64,000 nt of DNA. It comes from Vitis vinifera (Eukaryota > Streptophyta > Magnoliopsida > Vitales > Vitaceae). Below are positions 48,701 through 60,700 of the stretch, piece after piece (position 1 is the stretch's first letter; each line of letters begins with the position of its first letter). The stretch is taken from contig NC_081822.1 in the NCBI RefSeq assembly GCF_030704535.1, positions 11,649,001-11,713,000 on the forward strand. Reading direction: 5' to 3'. Below the pieces are notes generated by a model, which did no database searches, was not told the origin of the DNA, and saw only the letters and a list, made by a program, of their open reading frames with translations. Position numbers and translations under genes: made by a program.

Positions 48701-48850
48701 AACCCTAGGAAAATCTCAAGACAACGACTGGAAAAGAAAAAAAAGGAGAAAATAAAAATAAAACGGAAAACAAAAGGATGTTCAACAAAATCCATCGACA
48801 TTTTCTCTCTCCACAATTTATTTCCGTATTAATAAAAGTCCTATTCTAGG
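45780..48850. other. Intergenic, no gene recognised
   Basis: AT-rich for most of its length. 45890-46300 and 46890-47650 read like decayed coding or repeat DNA, but nothing could be assigned. 47990-48230 is GC-richer. 48300-48850 is probable upstream DNA of the RCC2-like gene. No RNA gene or element ends were seen. Confidence 0.4.
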
Positions 48851-49124
48851 AAAACCCAAACAATCCCTTTTTTACCCTTTTCTATGCTCCATTTGAATTA
48901 GGGTTTCGTTTGTTTTTCTCATCCTGATCCAGGTCGAAACCCTAATCGCCCGATCCGTCTAACTAGCCGTTAGCCTTCCGTTTCCCGCTGTTGATCTACC
49001 GGCTTCGATTTGTAACCGTTGGATCCGTCATTTGGACCAGCGTTCCGCATTCTTTTTGACATAGTTTTTATTATTTTTTTTTAAATTATTTATTCGACCG
49101 TTACTTTGCCGGAGTTGGCCGGAA

Positions 49125-52100
49125 ATGGCTGCAGCGGTGGAATCGGAGAATAAGGTTGAAGAAAAGAAGTCGGAGAAGGGGGGAGAGCTGTTGTTATGTG
49201 GGTCAACGTGTTGGGATGCAATCGGGCGGCGCAAAGGCACTTTGGAGGGCAATTTGGTGTCTCCCACTCGCCTGCGACCGCTCGTTGGCGTCGACATCAG
49301 GTTTGTCGCCGCTGGTTGTGGTGAGCTTCACTTCCTGTCGATTGAATATACGCATATTTAAATATTTTGGGTGTTTTGCGGATTGAAAATGGTCATGCTA
49401 AGAAGTTCATTAAAATGTAATTTGTGGAGTTATGTTTTCGTGTCTGATAGTTAAAATTATTGTTTTGGTGGTGTTCAATTGAACTCAGTTTAGATTTGAT
49501 GTTTTTGGTGGATTGCTAATATTTAGGTTTTTCTAGATAGAGACCTACTGGGTTCTGATTGTTACTGTTTTTGTTTGAATGCCAATGTAGCTTCCTGTCA
49601 TTGTGTGGCATTGGATGTTGAAGGTCGGTGCTATACCTGGGGCCGCAATGAGGTATGTGAAATTGAATAGAGTTGATATAAATGGTTTACCTTTTTGTCT
49701 ATCATTGTTTGCTAATGAAGAATGGGCGTGCAGAGGGGGCAGCTAGGTCATGGTGACAAGCTTCAGCGCGATAGGCCGACTTTTGTATCTGAACTCTCAA
49801 AGTGGGTTATCCATTTTTTAATCACTTTGCAAGTCTAGTTTCCTTCCAAAATATTTAGAGGAATTGGTATCTAGATCATTTATTGAATTGGTCATGGGTG
49901 AATTTTTTTTTTAATATATATTTAATGGGTTATGCTCTTGTTTATAATGTACTCAATGCCAACTTAATCTTGAAATATATGGACATACTGATACTAAGTT
50001 ATATCTGTTCTCGAGATATTGAGTTGCATCATTGTCTTGGAAAGCAGGCCTCTACAAGCTTGAATTTCATTGAAACCTGTGACTCTAATAAACCTTTTTT
50101 TAAGCTGAGCCACACTAGGTATCTTCCTCGTTTTGGGGTTTGTTGAGATGGGAAGAGATTCTTGATGATTGACTAATCCAGCTAAGGGCTCAACTTGTCT
50201 TAAACCCTCCTGGTGGAATCCTTGCACCTTGTTCCTTGTCCTTAAAACTCTAGTCAAAGGATGGAACAACACTATCTGCTAGGGTTGTCAAATCTTCATA
50301 TGTAGGAAGTGGGTATAGAAGTGTGTAAATACAAAACAAGGTTTGAAATTTCAAACAAGATGACACAGGAGAAATTGGAGTTTTTGTTAAAAAAATCGTT
50401 GTAGCGTCCTTGCTCCTATGATTTATTGTTAGAACTTTAGTTGAGGATGGAATGACCCCAGTTAATTTTAATCATCAAATGACCCCAGTTAGTTTTAGTC
50501 AGCAACCGACTTCAGTTAGTTTTAGTCATTAAACGACACCAGTTAGGTTTCGTCAACAAACTTCACATGCAGTACTTGCGTGTTAAAACTTTGATTTGTC
50601 GACATTAAGAATACCCCTATTAGCATGGAGTTGTCAGGAATTTGAAGAGGATAAGGGGTATTTGTTGATTCTGCCAGGGCTTTGCTCATGGATTACAGTT
50701 TCTGTGGGACTTTTATGTGTATTTAAATCCCCTTCTTTGTGGGATTTTTAATATATAACCAAAAAACAATGGAACGCTTTCTCTCTAAAAAAGGAATTGC
50801 ATAATTAAGTGAAGGAAATATTGTATGGCAAAGAGCGAACTTTGGGCTTGGCAAATTCTTCGAATGGTTGTGATTTGTGACGAGACAGAAGCAAGTGGGT
50901 GAAGATATTGAGGATTGGATCATAGAAAGCAAACAGTAATGCAAGATGGGTTACAGTGCAGGTTTGAGTTTTGAGTATGAGAAAAAAGATGTGAGGAAAA
51001 GGAAATGTAAATAGACACTAGTCTATTTTACCTATCAAAAGGAAAAAAGAAAGGAAAAATAAATAGACACCAGCCTACCTCAATTTGCTGGAGATGATGG
51101 GTAATGTGAATAATTTGTGTAATCCTCTCAAAGAGATTTCAAGCTCTGTTGCTATAGTAGCTATCAGGTGCAGGAGTTCTATAATTAAAGCTCCCGTAAT
51201 GTGTGCTTGTGGGTGTTTTTTTTTTTTTTTTTTTTTCTTTTGTGTATGTGGAATAAATTAAGTGATTAGGGACAAGTAAGCATCTTATTTTGAATGTTCT
51301 TTTTATAAAATTGAACTAAAAATAATAGCAATATTTATTAGGGGGTTGCTTCTTATGTTCTAATAAGTTTACTAGAATGTATTTTTCTGTATATTTTCAT
51401 AACTAGCTTATACGTTATCCTAATTGTGCAATGTTGATTTGTTATATAGCTAAAGCAAATAAGCTTCAAAACATGAAGGGAGTCAATGTTTTAAATTGTT
51501 ATTGCCATAGAAAGTAGCATTTGTAACATGATCAGCAGAATTACTTTTAGATTCATGTTATTAGGCTACTTGTTTCTGTTTCTTATCTCTGTTACCTCCA
51601 TACACATTTCTCCTGTCTCCTTGGTCCAACTTCAAAATCAAGCCAACCCAAAGGAGTCAAGATGAACAAACTACAATTGGAGCTATTCCAATTCATGGAT
51701 CCACTTTGCTCTTTACCATTTGGTGAGGAAGGGAGTGGGTGTGGGTTTAATATGATTCTTGAAAATTTTCTTTTGTTAGTTTTACTCTATTGGATGATGC
51801 TGTGCAGCTTTAAACTTCTTTTTTTCTTTCATTGGAAACTTAGAATTTACCTCATAAAAGATGATTCCAACAGTTCAAGAAGGCTGGGTTATGTTTTAGA
51901 AAGGAGAATAACAACAAAACATACATAAGAAGATGTAAATGCATTTGAAATGGCTCATTTGGCTCCCCTTTGTTTGTTTTGGTGCATATGGAGAGAATGA
52001 TTGAATTTTTAATGGCAAAGAGCATTCAATTGAAAAGCTAAAGGAGATATTCATTAAAGCCCATTGGGGAATTGCTGGTGTTTAGTGAAGAAATTTTTTT

Positions 52101-55100
52101 CTTTTTTTAACAGTATACTAGTTGGTGTTACTTCTCATCCATTTTTAATGTAGGAATTAAAATTTCTCTTCAACCTTTTGTGTCCTAAGCTTGTGAATTT
52201 TAATGTTTTTTTTTCCTTTTTGCTAAGCTTTAGTGACATTGTTGTTGTAGGTATAAAATCATTAGGGCTGGATCTGGAAGGAGCCATTCGGTGGTAGTTT
52301 CTGAAGATGGACAATCTCTTGCCTTTGGCTGGAACAAACATGGGCAGCTGGGTTCAGGTTCAGTAAAAAATGGTAGGTTTAATTTTTTAAGTTCATATTT
52401 GTTATCTAACTCTATATATGGTTGTTAATGGTGCCTGCATGTGTTTGTAGATCTCAATAAAATGGGTAATTCTATTATATTCTTAAACTTGTATGCATAT
52501 TATTTAATTTTGATGTACATTGTTAATGGTACTTGAATGCATTCAAGGAATAATGTCTTTGCCCTATCTTTTGCAGAAGTTGAGCTATCACCTGTTCGCT
52601 GTCTTGTCTCTGAAGTAAAAACCGTTGCTTGTGGAGCTGAATTTACTGTGTGGTTATCTTCTGCTGAAGGAGCTTCTATACTGTATGGTTTGTGAAATTT
52701 GCTTTATTTCTGTTTGCTCAATTCTATGCCTTATGTGGCTTAAAGATATCAATTTAAGTTAGCTTACCCACCGAGTTGTATTCTGTTTCTGTATTTCTAG
52801 AACTGCAGGTCTTCCACAGTATGGTCAACTTGGACATGGGACAGACAATGAGGTAATTGAAGATATATTATTTTCTTTGTCTTGTATTATTTCCATTGAA
52901 TTTGACCATGATAGGTTGACACTGCTTCACTCGACATGGTTATGGATGCTGGACATGGTAGTTTAGCAAAATTTAGTCCTGATGACATGGCTCTATATTT
53001 ATGGTTTTTATGTTTCATGAAATTTATATTAGCAGGGAAAATGTTCAGGTAAATGGTAGAGATGCTATGGCATGTTATTTCTGAAGCTTATCAATAATTT
53101 CGTCTGATTATCACAAGTTTGAGCTGTTTCATTGGTGATCAATGAGTCATGAAGTAGGTTTATCATTGGGTGGGTGGATAATTGTAGTTTTGTCAATAAA
53201 CGAAATGACCATGACAGAAAGAACTGTGTCATCAAATTAAATTTTTACTTGATGAATAAATTGATTCTTTAGTAATGTCATGATTAAATACATTAGTCAC
53301 ATGTTTTCTCTTACTTGAGAAGCAAATAGAGGCGACATGTTTATATGCATCCAAATGGTGCCACAACTTGGTGGACATTTTTTCCATTCTAGCAAGAGGT
53401 TGACTGTTCAGGAGGCTATTCATTTATAGGAAGAAGTCTCTCATTTAGATCATTGGTTTACAGAAGCATCACATTTTAGAATGCAATATACATGTAAGGA
53501 GAGTTTTAGCGATTGCATTGTACATGTAAGGTGAGCATTTTGAATCCTGACATATATTTGACACTCTTGCAGTACAATAGTAAAGATAGCTCAGTGAGGC
53601 TTGCTTACGAACCGCAACCACGCCCCAAAGCAATAGCTTCTCTTTCTGGGGAAACCATTGTGAAAGTTGCATGTGGAACAAACCATACAGGTAGTTATGA
53701 CCCTTTCTGTCTCTGTGCTCTTTCTTTCTCCCTCTCTCCTACTTGCTGTATGTGGTTGTTTATTTTGCTTTGCCTTCATTTGTTTTGAACATCCAGTGGC
53801 GGTGGATTCAAGTGGCCATGTTTACACGTAAGTATCCTGCAGTTAATTGAGTTTCATGTAGCTTTTTGTCTTTTTACTTTCATGTTTTTTATTATGGATT
53901 TATTTATCTATTTACAGTTCATAAATTTTTTTGCTGGTTTAGGTGGGGATTTGGTGGCTATGGAAGGTTTGCACTGGCTTTTCTCATTCTGTTTTCTGTA
54001 GCATGCTACTGTTGACTTACAAATTCCTGATATCGAATGAATTCTTGAGACTTGAGTTTTCTTACATAATTCCTAATTGCCTTTATTCTTGTCCTTGGTG
54101 ACCAATTTATCATGCATGTGAATTCTTGAGTGATTGTATATAGGCTTGGACATAGAGAGCAGAAGGATGAGTGGGTTCCTCGTCGTGTTGAGGTCTTTCA
54201 AAGGCAGAATGTTCTACCTCCTGAAGCAGTGATTTCAGCTGGTTCTGTTAATTCCTCATGTACTGCTGGTACGTAATGATGTTCACTTATGTGTTTCACT
54301 AAATAGATGTGCTTTTAAGGCTATGGAATTTGTGATGTTGATAACCATACCCATCAAAAAAAAAAAAAGAAAAAAAAGAAAAAAGAAAAGAGAAATTGTG
54401 ATGTCGATAACCACCCCTTACCTAGATCTGAAAAGGTTTTGAGATGTACAAATTATAATAGTTTTCTGTAAATAAGAATACTTGAGCTTGGATGACTGTT
54501 GTTGCTCCTATGCATTTTACTGCGATTTTGTGAAATGCATAAAATTTCCAGTTCAGAGGTTCTGGTTGTGGATATTGATTAATTGTTTAATAAACTACAA
54601 TTGGTGCACTTTCTTCTTACATGCTTCAAGAAATGCTGAACCACATAAATGATAGGGAATAACTTGTTGTTTGAATGGCCTTTGGTATTCTTAACTACTC
54701 AGCTAAGAATCTGACAGACTCAAATTTAGAGCTATTTGCCTTACCAATTACTATACAAGAACTAGAATAGGGAATTGATGTCTGTAATAGAAATCACTGT
54801 ACTGAAATGGACTGGACCCCATATAGTTAAAGGTAAAATGTATAATTTTCCCAAAATTTCTAGTCAAGGAAAGGTTTCCATTAAGGTAAAATGGGAAGAA
54901 GTAAAAAAGAAAAGTGAAAAGAAACCAAACTAGAGGAATTCATGTTTGCCTGTTTATCAAACAAAAGATAAAGAAACATATAATATATTTTCCTCTATAA
55001 TTCAATAAAAAGAAGGCCAATAAAAGTAAAATATTACTTGGACTTGTTTGTTGTTACTTAATTCGAAACCTAAAAATAAAATATTTTTGTTATTGAACTG

Positions 55101-58100
55101 AGACATCATGTATCAGTGCTGCAGTGCACAATCCTTAAAGAGGCTCCATAGCACAAACATGGCTTCCATCTGTATTGAACTGTCAGCTTCTTATTTCAAT
55201 GAAGTCTGCAATTGGCTGCTCTTCTGTTTCTCAAAGAGCCTATCATGCTTTTACATTTTGGTATTGGGGTTAAATGTTATTTCTTCCCTTTACAGGTGGA
55301 GGGCAGTTGTACATGTGGGGCAAAATAAAGATTACAGGTGATGACTGGATGTATCCTAAGCCTCTTATGGATTTAAGGTTGTGCTCTCTGTCAGTCCTTT
55401 TCTTTATCTTAATGATGTTTATGAACCTTTAGCATCTATTTTAGAGTTTGCTCTTGGTGCTGATATTTCAGAGTTGACTGTCTTTATTGTTTCTTTATAT
55501 ATGCAATGTCAAATTTATGTACTATGTTTTCAGCAACTGAATTATGTCCTCTTGCATTGTGTGCCTTGTTGGACTAGACATCAGAATCCATGCATTCTAC
55601 CTTGTTTGCTTCACGAGTCCTGTTTTCCACAGTTCTCCTTTAGATTGTTTTTTGCTGTTACCTTTGTGTGTGTGGTTTTTTGCTGTTATCTTTATGTGTG
55701 GTTTTTTTTGGCTGGTCCTGCATTTGGAATTTTTTTTTTTCATTAGTCACATCAGTTTGTAGTTTGATTAAGCCATGGTTTTATGAAATTCTAAAACCAA
55801 TGCATAAGTTAAACTCATATGAGGTCTTTGTTATGGAAACTTGGCTATCAGTGACAGGAACTCGAGGTTTTCCATTGTCTTGAAAGGCTTAAAATTGGTC
55901 AGGTGACAGGACTTCTCGCTGGAATGGGGGAAAAGATACTAGTTTTGGCTCAAATCCCTTAGAACCTTAGGGTCATTTTGAATTTGCTCAAGTTCCTCTC
56001 TTCCCCTTCCTGAACCCTGAGCAGCTCTTGTACCAAGCAATGCGACTCTTTACACCACTTTGACTATCTCTTTTACCACCTTGAGGATGTGGCTGGTGAT
56101 GGTTGGAGGGAGAAAATGAAAAAAGGGAGGAAATTTAAATATGTTTTTCATCCAATTACCAACTTCCACCTAGCATGGTGGTAAAAAGTGGAGCCAAAAG
56201 AATCATTTTCCTTCTAACATGGTTAATTGTGATGCTGTTGAGCTGGCTGACATCTGCTTTTCCTTTTCTGTAGTCCTATGATCACAACATTGTAAATTAT
56301 CATCACAGCATACCATGGGGCTCTTGTGCTCAATTTCTTCAATGTATCTGGAATTTCTTATAAAGATTAAAGTTCATATCCTCCTGCACTATTTCTTAAT
56401 TTCAAAAAACTTGAAGATGTTAATCATGCATATTGTTGGCCCATAGCATGGGTTGGGCAGCTTGGGCTCATGGAAAGTGTAGGATTTTCTTTAGCTAGTT
56501 GAGAGAATTGAACTTCACCATTCTGGATTTTGATCAACATTATATTTCAGTTAACTTGACAACATTTTTATCTTTGTTCTTTCAGTGGTTGGCATCTAAA
56601 TTGCATGGATTCAGGCAATATGCACCATTTTGTTGGTGCTGATTCCTCCTGCATCAGTTGGGGCCATGCCCAGTATGGAGAATTGGGATATGGCCCTAAT
56701 GGCCAGAAGTTTGTTTCCCTCTCTTCCACTTCCAGACTCTGTTTTTTCACACTTTTAACATTAATTTATCTTTCTTTTGAAGTTTCTGACCTTTTCTTCA
56801 CATGTTAATGCTATGTTTTTCACACTTTTATGTTTAATTCTGTTCAATAGGTCTTCTGCAGTTCCAAAAAAGGTAGATATCCTTGAGGGCATGCATGTTA
56901 TCACGTGAGTATTTGGCTTTTTTGTTTTTGTTTTGTTGCTTTTGTTTGTTTTTGTTTTTTGCATTTTGACACTTTCTATGTTAAATGTGTTTTTTTTTTG
57001 CCCCTCTATTTCCCGCCCAGTGTTGCGTGTGGGTTTGGGAATTCGATGGTGGTTGTTGATAGGACTAATGTTGGTGATCGACTTGATCAGGTAATTCTTT
57101 TAAACCTGCATGTGCAACTTTCATTTGTTAGAATTGAGTGCTTTTCCCGTAGTTTACAGTCTGGTTCTGGTTTCAAATGTGTTGCTTTTAGGGGGTTGGG
57201 TTGGCATGAGGTTTGACTTAAAATTGCAATAAAAATGCAGTTGGTGATTTGGGAGTTCCTTGGGGAAACACCATACTTATAGAACCACATGTTGGAATGC
57301 CAGAAGAATGATTAAAAGGGATTTGTAAATGAAACTAAGGCTTGAGGGTCCAATTATTTACAAGAATGAAGGTACTAGGTTGGCCTATAAGTTTCTTTAT
57401 GCATCTGATTTTGGATGTATAATATTTTTTTTTTAAAAAAAGGCTTTAGTGATGTGTAGATGAACTAAGATTTCATTGTGAAATGAATCTACATAGCTGG
57501 CCTATAATATGGACCCAAGAAAGAAAAGGGAAAGAGGATTTGGGGGTTGGGGAGGGGGGGAGGATTTGGTTGGTTGGTGGTGCAGCATGGGGTGGTCCAC
57601 GTAAGGAGAAATAGAGTAAAAGAGATGCGTACTTGGTTCATAGTGTTTGGCACAACCTGCCCATGTCCACTCTCCTCTAGCTTCAATCCTAAGCTTGAGG
57701 TTACTCTATTATCAATCAGGCTTTAAACCAAAGTCTTCAAGATTTTACACTTGGATGTGCAAGCTTCAATTGACCTTTATAATTTGCCACAACTAATACT
57801 TTTCACTTGACTAGCACACAAGTGCCATCTCACTTGAAATAAACCCCCGTGTGATACCTTACACTAGAAGTATTTCTCACAAAGTTTACAAGAGAAGAAT
57901 AATATAACAAATTTTAGTTTTCAAATTTGGCTCAAAGATTACAAAGAAACTAGGATTAAAAGGTGTACTAAGTATAGATTTGCAAGTGTAATGAATGTGG
58001 ACTCAAACACTCTTCAAAGCTCAATAACTAATGTAACAATAATTGCTCAAGGTTCCTCTCGTTCATAGATGCACTTGGAGAGCTTTAAATAGGAGTTTTT

Positions 58101-59713
58101 GAAGAAATGAGCTGTTAGACACATTTTGTACTTTGTTGGATTGACCACTTAACTAGCCATTAGTAGATACAAAAGACAACAGATGACCATTGGGAAGCTG
58201 ACAACCATGACCGGTTGAGGTTGTTCCACGCCGGTTGTCGTGCACTTCTTGATTTTTTTTGAAAATCTTCACTTTTTAGTTCAAAAACAGTTGGGGAAAA
58301 CTGGCTAAACAAACTCTTTATAATTTTGAAAACCTTTTGGGTATGAATTACCTAATTTTAATGAGGTTGTCATTTGAAAAGATTGAAAGCAATTTAATTT
58401 TTAACTTGGATAATTTTTGCTGTCTTGGAATGAACACTTGCATTCCTAACTTAGTGCACCTCAATTTTACATGAAATTGACCTAAAGTTGAATCTTTGAT
58501 CTTCCTTAGCTTTATATTATTGAGTTGCATAACTTCTTCTTGATTCATCCAAGGTGATCTTCGTTTCCTATCATAGTTGAAATTAAACGTTAAAATCAAG
58601 CTTTGTTTTGTTATCATCAAAACATAGGTTTAGCCAAACCTTGGGTTAAAATTCATGAGTGACTTGTTTCACTTTAGATATATACCAGATTCCATTATGT
58701 GTAGACCAATAATCATGTTTTTTAGAATATGCGATTTAGGATGCCCGTTTTGGTAAACTTAATCTTTTTGCAGTTATAACCATCATAAATGCAATTCCTG
58801 CCAGATCTGTTTTCTATTTTCATGTGTATATTGAAAAGAAGCAGTCTCTGTATTGATTTAAACTAAATTAATAATTGTGTTTTGTTTGTTTAAGTGGCTG
58901 CTTCATGTGCATTTCTGTTAATAATAGATAGACAACAGTTTCTAATTCTTCTTTGTTTCTGACAGCTTGATATTTATGACGGGAAAGCTGCTGGTGAAGG
59001 TATGCTGATGTCTATAGTAACTATTTGAGCTTTTTGTAGAATTATTGGTCATTGAATGTTAAGTTTCGTTATCAGAAATATTTTTAGTGTTCATGTATTG
59101 GTTGCCTATTTGACATGTGCTCATTTAGGTAGTCTAATTGATGGAAAACCAAAATCTTTTTTTTGGATGGTTGATAATCCAGATTTCAGGTTGACTGGGG
59201 ATCGTTAAGATTCAGTCAAGACTTTAGTTGACAAGTTTCTGCCTGTGGGACAAATACATTCCTGAAAAATGATCCAATCTCTGCTTTTCAAAATTTGAAT
59301 GATTAGATTTTAGGTTTCTTTTACACTGATTCTGCAATACCCCCACTGCAGGGAGCGAGGAACCTGAAAGCCTGAATGCAGTTCCTAAGAAAACTACAAA
59401 GAAAGGTGCTGCTGCTGCTAAAGCTTCTGAGAACTCCAAGAAGAGGAAGAAGTCAAAAGAATCATCAGACTCTGAAAGCGAGGAGGATTATGAGGATAAT
59501 GACAGTGATGATAGTGAAGTAGAGGTCAATGGGGAGGCAGAGAAGAAAAGGCAACGGGGTGGAAAGGCTTCTGGCAGAGGCCGGGGCAAAGGTGCTAAGA
59601 AACCTGCAACAGGGAAAAAAGACTCTGGGCGCGGGCGAGGCCGCCCTCTTGCTGTTGAGAAAACCTTGCAGCATTCTCAGGGGAAAGGGAAAAGAGGAAG
59701 GCCGAGGAAGTGA
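49125..59713 (+). CDS. RCC2-like RCC1-repeat protein with a basic, AT-hook-like C-terminal tail; 16 exons
   Basis: RCC1-repeat beta-propeller protein close to RCC2/TD-60; animal RCC2 acts at centromeres and with small GTPases, but the plant role is little known. Exons: 49125-49320, 49591-49652, 49734-49801, 52251-52372, 52577-52682, 52801-52852, 53573-53690, 53797-53827, 53943-53966, 54144-54268, 55296-55377, 56586-56708, 56851-56904, 57021-57090, 58966-58999 and 59352-59713. GT-AG and phase agree throughout: 542 codons plus stop (animal RCC2 about 520). Repeat signatures include TWGRNERGQLGHGD, AFGWNKHGQLGSG, PQYGQLGHGTDN, TWGFGGYGRLGH and SWGHAQYGELGYG. After the propeller (about residue 410) come Lys-rich and acidic patches (SESEEDYEDNDSDDSEVE). 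GRGRGRP and GKRGRPRK follow as AT-hook cores. A GGGTTTCG leader motif lies at 48900. Intact. Confidence 0.94.
50454..50561. repeat. 27-bp minisatellite, four copies, in RCC2-like intron 3
   Basis: Four consecutive 27-base units start at 50454, 50481, 50508 and 50535. The consensus begins GACCCCAGTTAGTTTTAGTC and ends near CATCAAA. Units differ at several positions, so the array is not recent. Intron 3 (49802-52250) otherwise holds no gene that I recognise. Confidence 0.9.
57091..58965. other. Long intron 14 of the RCC2-like gene with repeat-like interior
   Basis: 57700-58650 has the composition and phrasing of a plant dispersed repeat, with no coding domain and no clear ends. A G-rich run GGGGGTTGGGGAGGGGGGGA lies at 57540-57559 on the coding strand. 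The intron is bounded by ATCAG/GTAATT and TGACAG/CTTGAT. Confidence 0.5.
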
Positions 59714-59822
59714 TGAGTTAACATTTCTCAATTCGGATTGAAAACCTCGCAGCATTCTCAGGGGAAAGGGAAAAGAGGAAGGCCGAGGAAGTGATGAGTT
59801 AAACATTTCACAATTCGGATTG
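59658..59822. repeat. 82-bp tandem duplication spanning the RCC2-like stop codon
   Basis: 59658-59739 is repeated at 59740-59822 with few differences. The unit begins GAAAACCTTGCAGCATTCTC (copy 2 has CTCGCAG) and includes the end of the reading frame (GKGKRGRPRK and TGA) plus the first 3' untranslated bases. Because copy 1 carries the stop, copy 2 is untranslated. Both copies retain the AT-hook codons. Confidence 0.92.
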
Positions 59823-60700
59823 GAAATTTTGTTATCAATCCAGCGAAGTGTACTTAGTTTTGCCCATTGAATTATTTTTATTTACAGTTCCTTCAAACTG
59901 TTGTGATTCTCAATGGAAACAATCCTCCCTAACCAACACTCGATTCTTGAGGGCTGGGAGAAGGCATCAAACATCCTGAATGGTGATTTTATACCTGATT
60001 TCTTTTTGTTTAAATTGAAAGGGCAGTCTACTCATTCTGTTTCATTTATAAGAGGCCGAGTTGGGAAACCTTGCTATCGTCATGAATCCAAAAGTTGGAG
60101 TTCCCACATTTTAGAATTGAACTATTGTAGGTATATAATTTTTTTCAGGGACACGGTTGAAAATGCAAATCCCAGTAACCAGCTAAGCCCAGAAGCTCGA
60201 ACAGACGGGATCATGGTAGTCGAGCCACATGCAAATAGAAAATTTCTATTTTGGTTCACGTGTTCCTCTTCTGAACTGCAAACTACCCTAGGCGATTTGC
60301 TTCTCTGGGTTTCATCTTTGCTGTTACCTTTCTTTTTATTACAATATTTTGGACTTTCTATTAAAAGGGTATGCCCCTTTTGCCCTTTAAAGGGAATGCA
60401 ATTCCATTACAGGATCACCGTCTTGTATGGGAGCTGAAACTCCGAGCAAATTAAAACTAGCAGTTTGGTTTGGTCATGGAGCAATGTATCCTCTCCACAA
60501 GAAGCAAGCAACACAGGAAATTGCTTATGAGCAACAGAAAGTAATAGGATATATGGTTGTAATTGTATTATACCGAAATGACATGCTAAAATCACACTCC
60601 AAACAAGAGGAAGTTAAGGTTCTTGGTTTATTTTACATCAAGCTGTAGGGCATCTATGAGGCTAAGTTATACTGCCTAGCCTGAAGGCAGAGAGCATTCC
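59823..60700. other. Spacer between the RCC2-like gene and the P450 pseudogene
   Basis: A plus-strand frame at 59913-60437 (174 codons) is open but has no family likeness, uneven composition and no convincing start context. I treat it as chance or as 3' flanking transcript. No other gene seen. Confidence 0.4.

Noticed and set aside
59913-60437. 174-codon plus-strand open frame after the RCC2-like gene
   Set aside because: No family likeness, mixed hydrophobic and low-complexity make-up, no intron or start context; probably chance in 3' flanking DNA.
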